From NCBI GenBank assembly GCA_965278985.1, contig OZ257131.1, forward strand, positions 4,712,001 to 4,776,000: a stretch of DNA of 64,000 bases, given 5' to 3'. The position numbers and the translations under genes are program-made. Every line of letters begins with the position of its first letter. Positions within the stretch are counted from its first letter, which is position 1. A model generated the notes under the pieces. The model searched no databases and had not been told where the DNA came from. It saw only the letters and a program-made list of their open reading frames with translations. Origin of the DNA: CAISIP01 sp965278985 (GTDB taxonomy: Bacteria; Pseudomonadota; Gammaproteobacteria; Burkholderiales; Burkholderiaceae_C). Shown piece after piece: positions 62,132 through 64,000 of the stretch.

Positions 62132-63262
62132 ATGGCCCACGACAGCATCGCCCACATCCGACTGTCGTCCTGCTATCTGCCGCTGGCCCACCCGATCAGC
62201 GACGCCAAGGTACTGACGGGCCGCCAGAAGCCCATGACCGAGATCGCGATGCTGTTCGCGGAGGTCGAGACGAAGGATGGGCAACAGGGCCTGGGCTTCT
62301 CGTATTCCAAACGCGCAGGTGGCCCTGGCCAGTTCGCACATGCCAAGGAAGTGGCGCCCGCGCTGATCGGCGAAGACCCCAGCGACATCTCGCGTCTGTG
62401 GACCAAGCTGTGCTGGGCCGGTGCATCGGTGGGCCGCAGCGGCTTGGCGGTGCAAGCCTATGGCGCCTTCGACGTGGCGCTGTACGACCTGAAGGCGCGC
62501 CGTGCCGGGCTGTCGTTGTCCAAGCTGTTGGGCGCGCAGCGCGACTCGGTGCGCTGCTACAACACCTCGGGCGGTTTCCTGCACACACCCATCGACCAGT
62601 TGAAGGTGAATGCCGCCGCCTCCATTGCGCGCGGCATCGGCGGCATCAAGCTCAAGGTGGGCCAGCCCGACGGCAAGATCGATATCCAGCGCGTGGAGTC
62701 CGTGCGCCAGCACCTGGGCGAAGACGTGCCGCTGATGGTGGACGCCAATCAGCAGTGGGACCGCCCGACGGCCCAGCGCATGTGCCGCATCTTCGAGCAG
62801 TACCACCTTGTGTGGATCGAGGAGCCGCTGGATGCCTACGACCACGAAGGCCACGCCGCGCTGGCCGCCACCTTCGACACACCCATCGCCACCGGCGAGA
62901 TGCTGACCAGCTTGTCGGAGCACTACGACCTGATCCGCCACCGCGCGGCCGACTACCTGATGCCCGACGCGCCGCGCGTGGGCGGTATCACACCCTTCCT
63001 CAGAATAGCCGCGCTGGCCGAACACGCCGGCGTCGCACTCGCACCGCACTTCGCGATGGAACTGCATGTGCACCTGGGCGCGTGTTACGCCACCGAGCCA
63101 TGGGTGGAACACTTCGACTGGCTGGAGCCGCTGTTCAACGAGCGGCTGGAGATCCGGGATGGACGCATGCTGGTACCGACACTGCCAGGCCTGGGCCTGA
63201 GCCTCAGTGACCAGGCCCGCGCTTGGACACGCGAGAGCGCGGAGATCGGACAACGCGCATGA
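62132..63262 (+). CDS. Enolase-superfamily L-talarate/galactarate dehydratase-like
   Basis: A 376-residue mandelate-racemase-type dehydratase. Catalytic residues are in order: Lys173 and Lys175 (GIKLKVGQ), Asp204 and Asn206 (MVDANQQW), Glu230 (WIEEPLDAYD), Glu256 (ATGEML) and His306 (LAPHFAMELH). This pattern is closest to talarate/galactarate dehydratases. It would dehydrate an aldarate to 5-keto-4-deoxyglucarate for KdgD. It stands before a GarD-type dehydratase, giving the operon two enzymes for a similar step. Confidence 0.87.
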   Translation: MAHDSIAHIRLSSCYLPLAHPISDAKVLTGRQKPMTEIAMLFAEVETKDGQQGLGFSYSKRAGGPGQFAHAKEVAPALIGEDPSDISRLWTKLCWAGASVGRSGLAVQAYGAFDVALYDLKARRAGLSLSKLLGAQRDSVRCYNTSGGFLHTPIDQLKVNAAASIARGIGGIKLKVGQPDGKIDIQRVESVRQHLGEDVPLMVDANQQWDRPTAQRMCRIFEQYHLVWIEEPLDAYDHEGHAALAATFDTPIATGEMLTSLSEHYDLIRHRAADYLMPDAPRVGGITPFLRIAALAEHAGVALAPHFAMELHVHLGACYATEPWVEHFDWLEPLFNERLEIRDGRMLVPTLPGLGLSLSDQARAWTRESAEIGQRA

Positions 63263-63305
63263 TGGTGGCCTCCCAACGCCACACACGCTACGCCACGAGA
63301 ACACG

Positions 63306-64000
63306 ATGAGCACGACGACGCAAGCCCCGCTCTACATCACCATGCACGCGGCCGACAACGTGGCCATCGTCGTTAACGACGGCGGCCTGCCGGCGGGCAC
63401 GGTGTTTCCCGATGGCCTGACGCTGGTCGACAAGGTGCCGCAGGCCCACAAGGTAGCGCTGGTCGATATCCCCAAAGGCGCAGCGGTACGCCGCTACAAC
63501 GTGACCATCGGCTACGCCCTGAAGGACCTGCCACGTGGCAGCTGGGTGCACGAGCGCCTGCTGCAGATGCCCGCAGCGCGCGAGCTGGTCGGCCTGCCCA
63601 TCGCCACCGTCAAGCCCGAACCGCAGGCGCCCCTGGAGGGATACACCTTCGAGGGCTACCGCAACCCGGACGGCTCGGTGGGCACGCGCAACATCCTGGC
63701 CATCACCCAGACCGTGCAGTGCGTGGCCGGCGTGACCGACTTCGCCGTGCAGCGCATCAAGGCCGAGCTGCTGCCCAGGTACCCGCATGTGGACGATGTG
63801 GTCGCGCTGGCCCACACCTACGGCTGTGGCGTGGCCATCGACGCACCCGACGCGATCATCCCCATCCGCACCCTGCGCAACATCAGCCTGAACCCGAACT
63901 TCGGCGGCGAGGTCATGGTGGTCAGCCTGGGCTGCGAGAAGCTGCAGCCCGAGCGCCTGCTGCCACCGGGCTCGATCCCGTTGATCGACGAACGCAACGT
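63306..64000 (+). CDS. garD: Galactarate dehydratase, 3' partial
   Basis: The first 231 codons of a GarD/UxaA-family dehydratase; the gene runs off the window. The N-terminal SAF-like domain (VAIVVNDGGLPAGT) is followed by EGYRNPDGSVGTRNILAITQTVQC, HTYGCGVAIDAPDAI and VVSLGCEKLQPERL, all typical of galactarate dehydratase. It catalyses galactarate to 5-keto-4-deoxyglucarate. The start at ATG 63306 follows the enolase-superfamily dehydratase by 43 bp. It is iron- or metal-dependent in the family, and independent in origin from its neighbour. Confidence 0.92.
   Translation, partial: MSTTTQAPLYITMHAADNVAIVVNDGGLPAGTVFPDGLTLVDKVPQAHKVALVDIPKGAAVRRYNVTIGYALKDLPRGSWVHERLLQMPAARELVGLPIATVKPEPQAPLEGYTFEGYRNPDGSVGTRNILAITQTVQCVAGVTDFAVQRIKAELLPRYPHVDDVVALAHTYGCGVAIDAPDAIIPIRTLRNISLNPNFGGEVMVVSLGCEKLQPERLLPPGSIPLIDERN

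Overview
The window looks like chromosomal DNA of a high-GC betaproteobacterium of the order Burkholderiales, most likely family Comamonadaceae (Hydrogenophaga/Acidovorax/Variovorax-like). The reasons are strong G/C bias at third codon positions, the metX-metW pair, a fused malic enzyme/phosphotransacetylase, an XrtA/PEP-CTERM protein-sorting subset and several TRAP/ABC import clusters typical of that group. I see no tRNA or rRNA genes, insertion sequences, prophage or CRISPR array. It reads as ordinary chromosome with metabolic gene clusters.

Layout. 1-5.1 kb: a frameshifted ABC ATPase (cut by the window edge), a Tat-type M48 peptidase, an AmpG-like permease and an OmpR/EnvZ-type two-component pair. 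5.1-8.1 kb (minus): zinc-finger protein, ilvE, a small membrane protein and radA. 8.2-10.8 kb: HpaI-type aldolase, class II aldolase and ketopantoate-reductase-like protein in one operon, then a Crp/Fnr regulator. 11.7-12.4 kb: PEP-CTERM-associated acyltransferase. 12.5-16.8 kb: an unknown membrane-anchored protein, two paralogous PHB-depolymerase-type esterases, a ribbon-helix-helix regulator with an 11-bp repeat array at its promoter, and a transglutaminase. 17-24.8 kb: sugar dehydrogenase; acetoacetate-CoA ligase, TetR and class III aminotransferase; divergent Lrp/acetolactate synthase pair. 24.8-33 kb: 2-aminoethylphosphonate-type ABC importer, LysR regulator, and a divergent omega-aminotransferase plus mmsA operon. 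33.1-37.2 kb: PrsT-type TPR protein and a PEP-CTERM surface protein. 37.4-47.5 kb: alanine dehydrogenase, PhnZ-like HD oxygenase, EamA transporter, gap, tkt, pepP and maeB. 47.6-48.5 kb: secreted barnase-type RNase with overlapping barstar. 48.7-51.4 kb: glycine-rich RNA-binding protein, then SAM-II-type riboswitch/terminator leader with metX-metW. 51.4-52.9 kb: membrane-anchored beta-helix protein. 53-64 kb: a full hexuronate/aldarate catabolic operon.

How the genes work together. The last 11 kb is the clearest system. A FadR-type regulator faces an operon for a TRAP importer, uronate dehydrogenase, a lactonase, two aldarate dehydratases (enolase-superfamily and GarD type), 5-dehydro-4-deoxyglucarate dehydratase and 2-oxoglutarate semialdehyde dehydrogenase. 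Together these convert galacturonate/glucuronate or galactarate/glucarate to 2-oxoglutarate. A perfect GTTGTC-A-GACAAC palindrome in the divergent promoter is the likely operator.

Secondary themes are phosphonate use (importer at 25-29 kb and a distant PhnZ-type oxygenase), scattered parts of a PEP-CTERM/exosortase system whose exosortase is not here, and methionine synthesis under probable SAM riboswitch control. The most unusual features are the 11-bp repeat array at 14673-14711, the RNase/barstar pair with inverted repeats ahead of it, and the metX leader.
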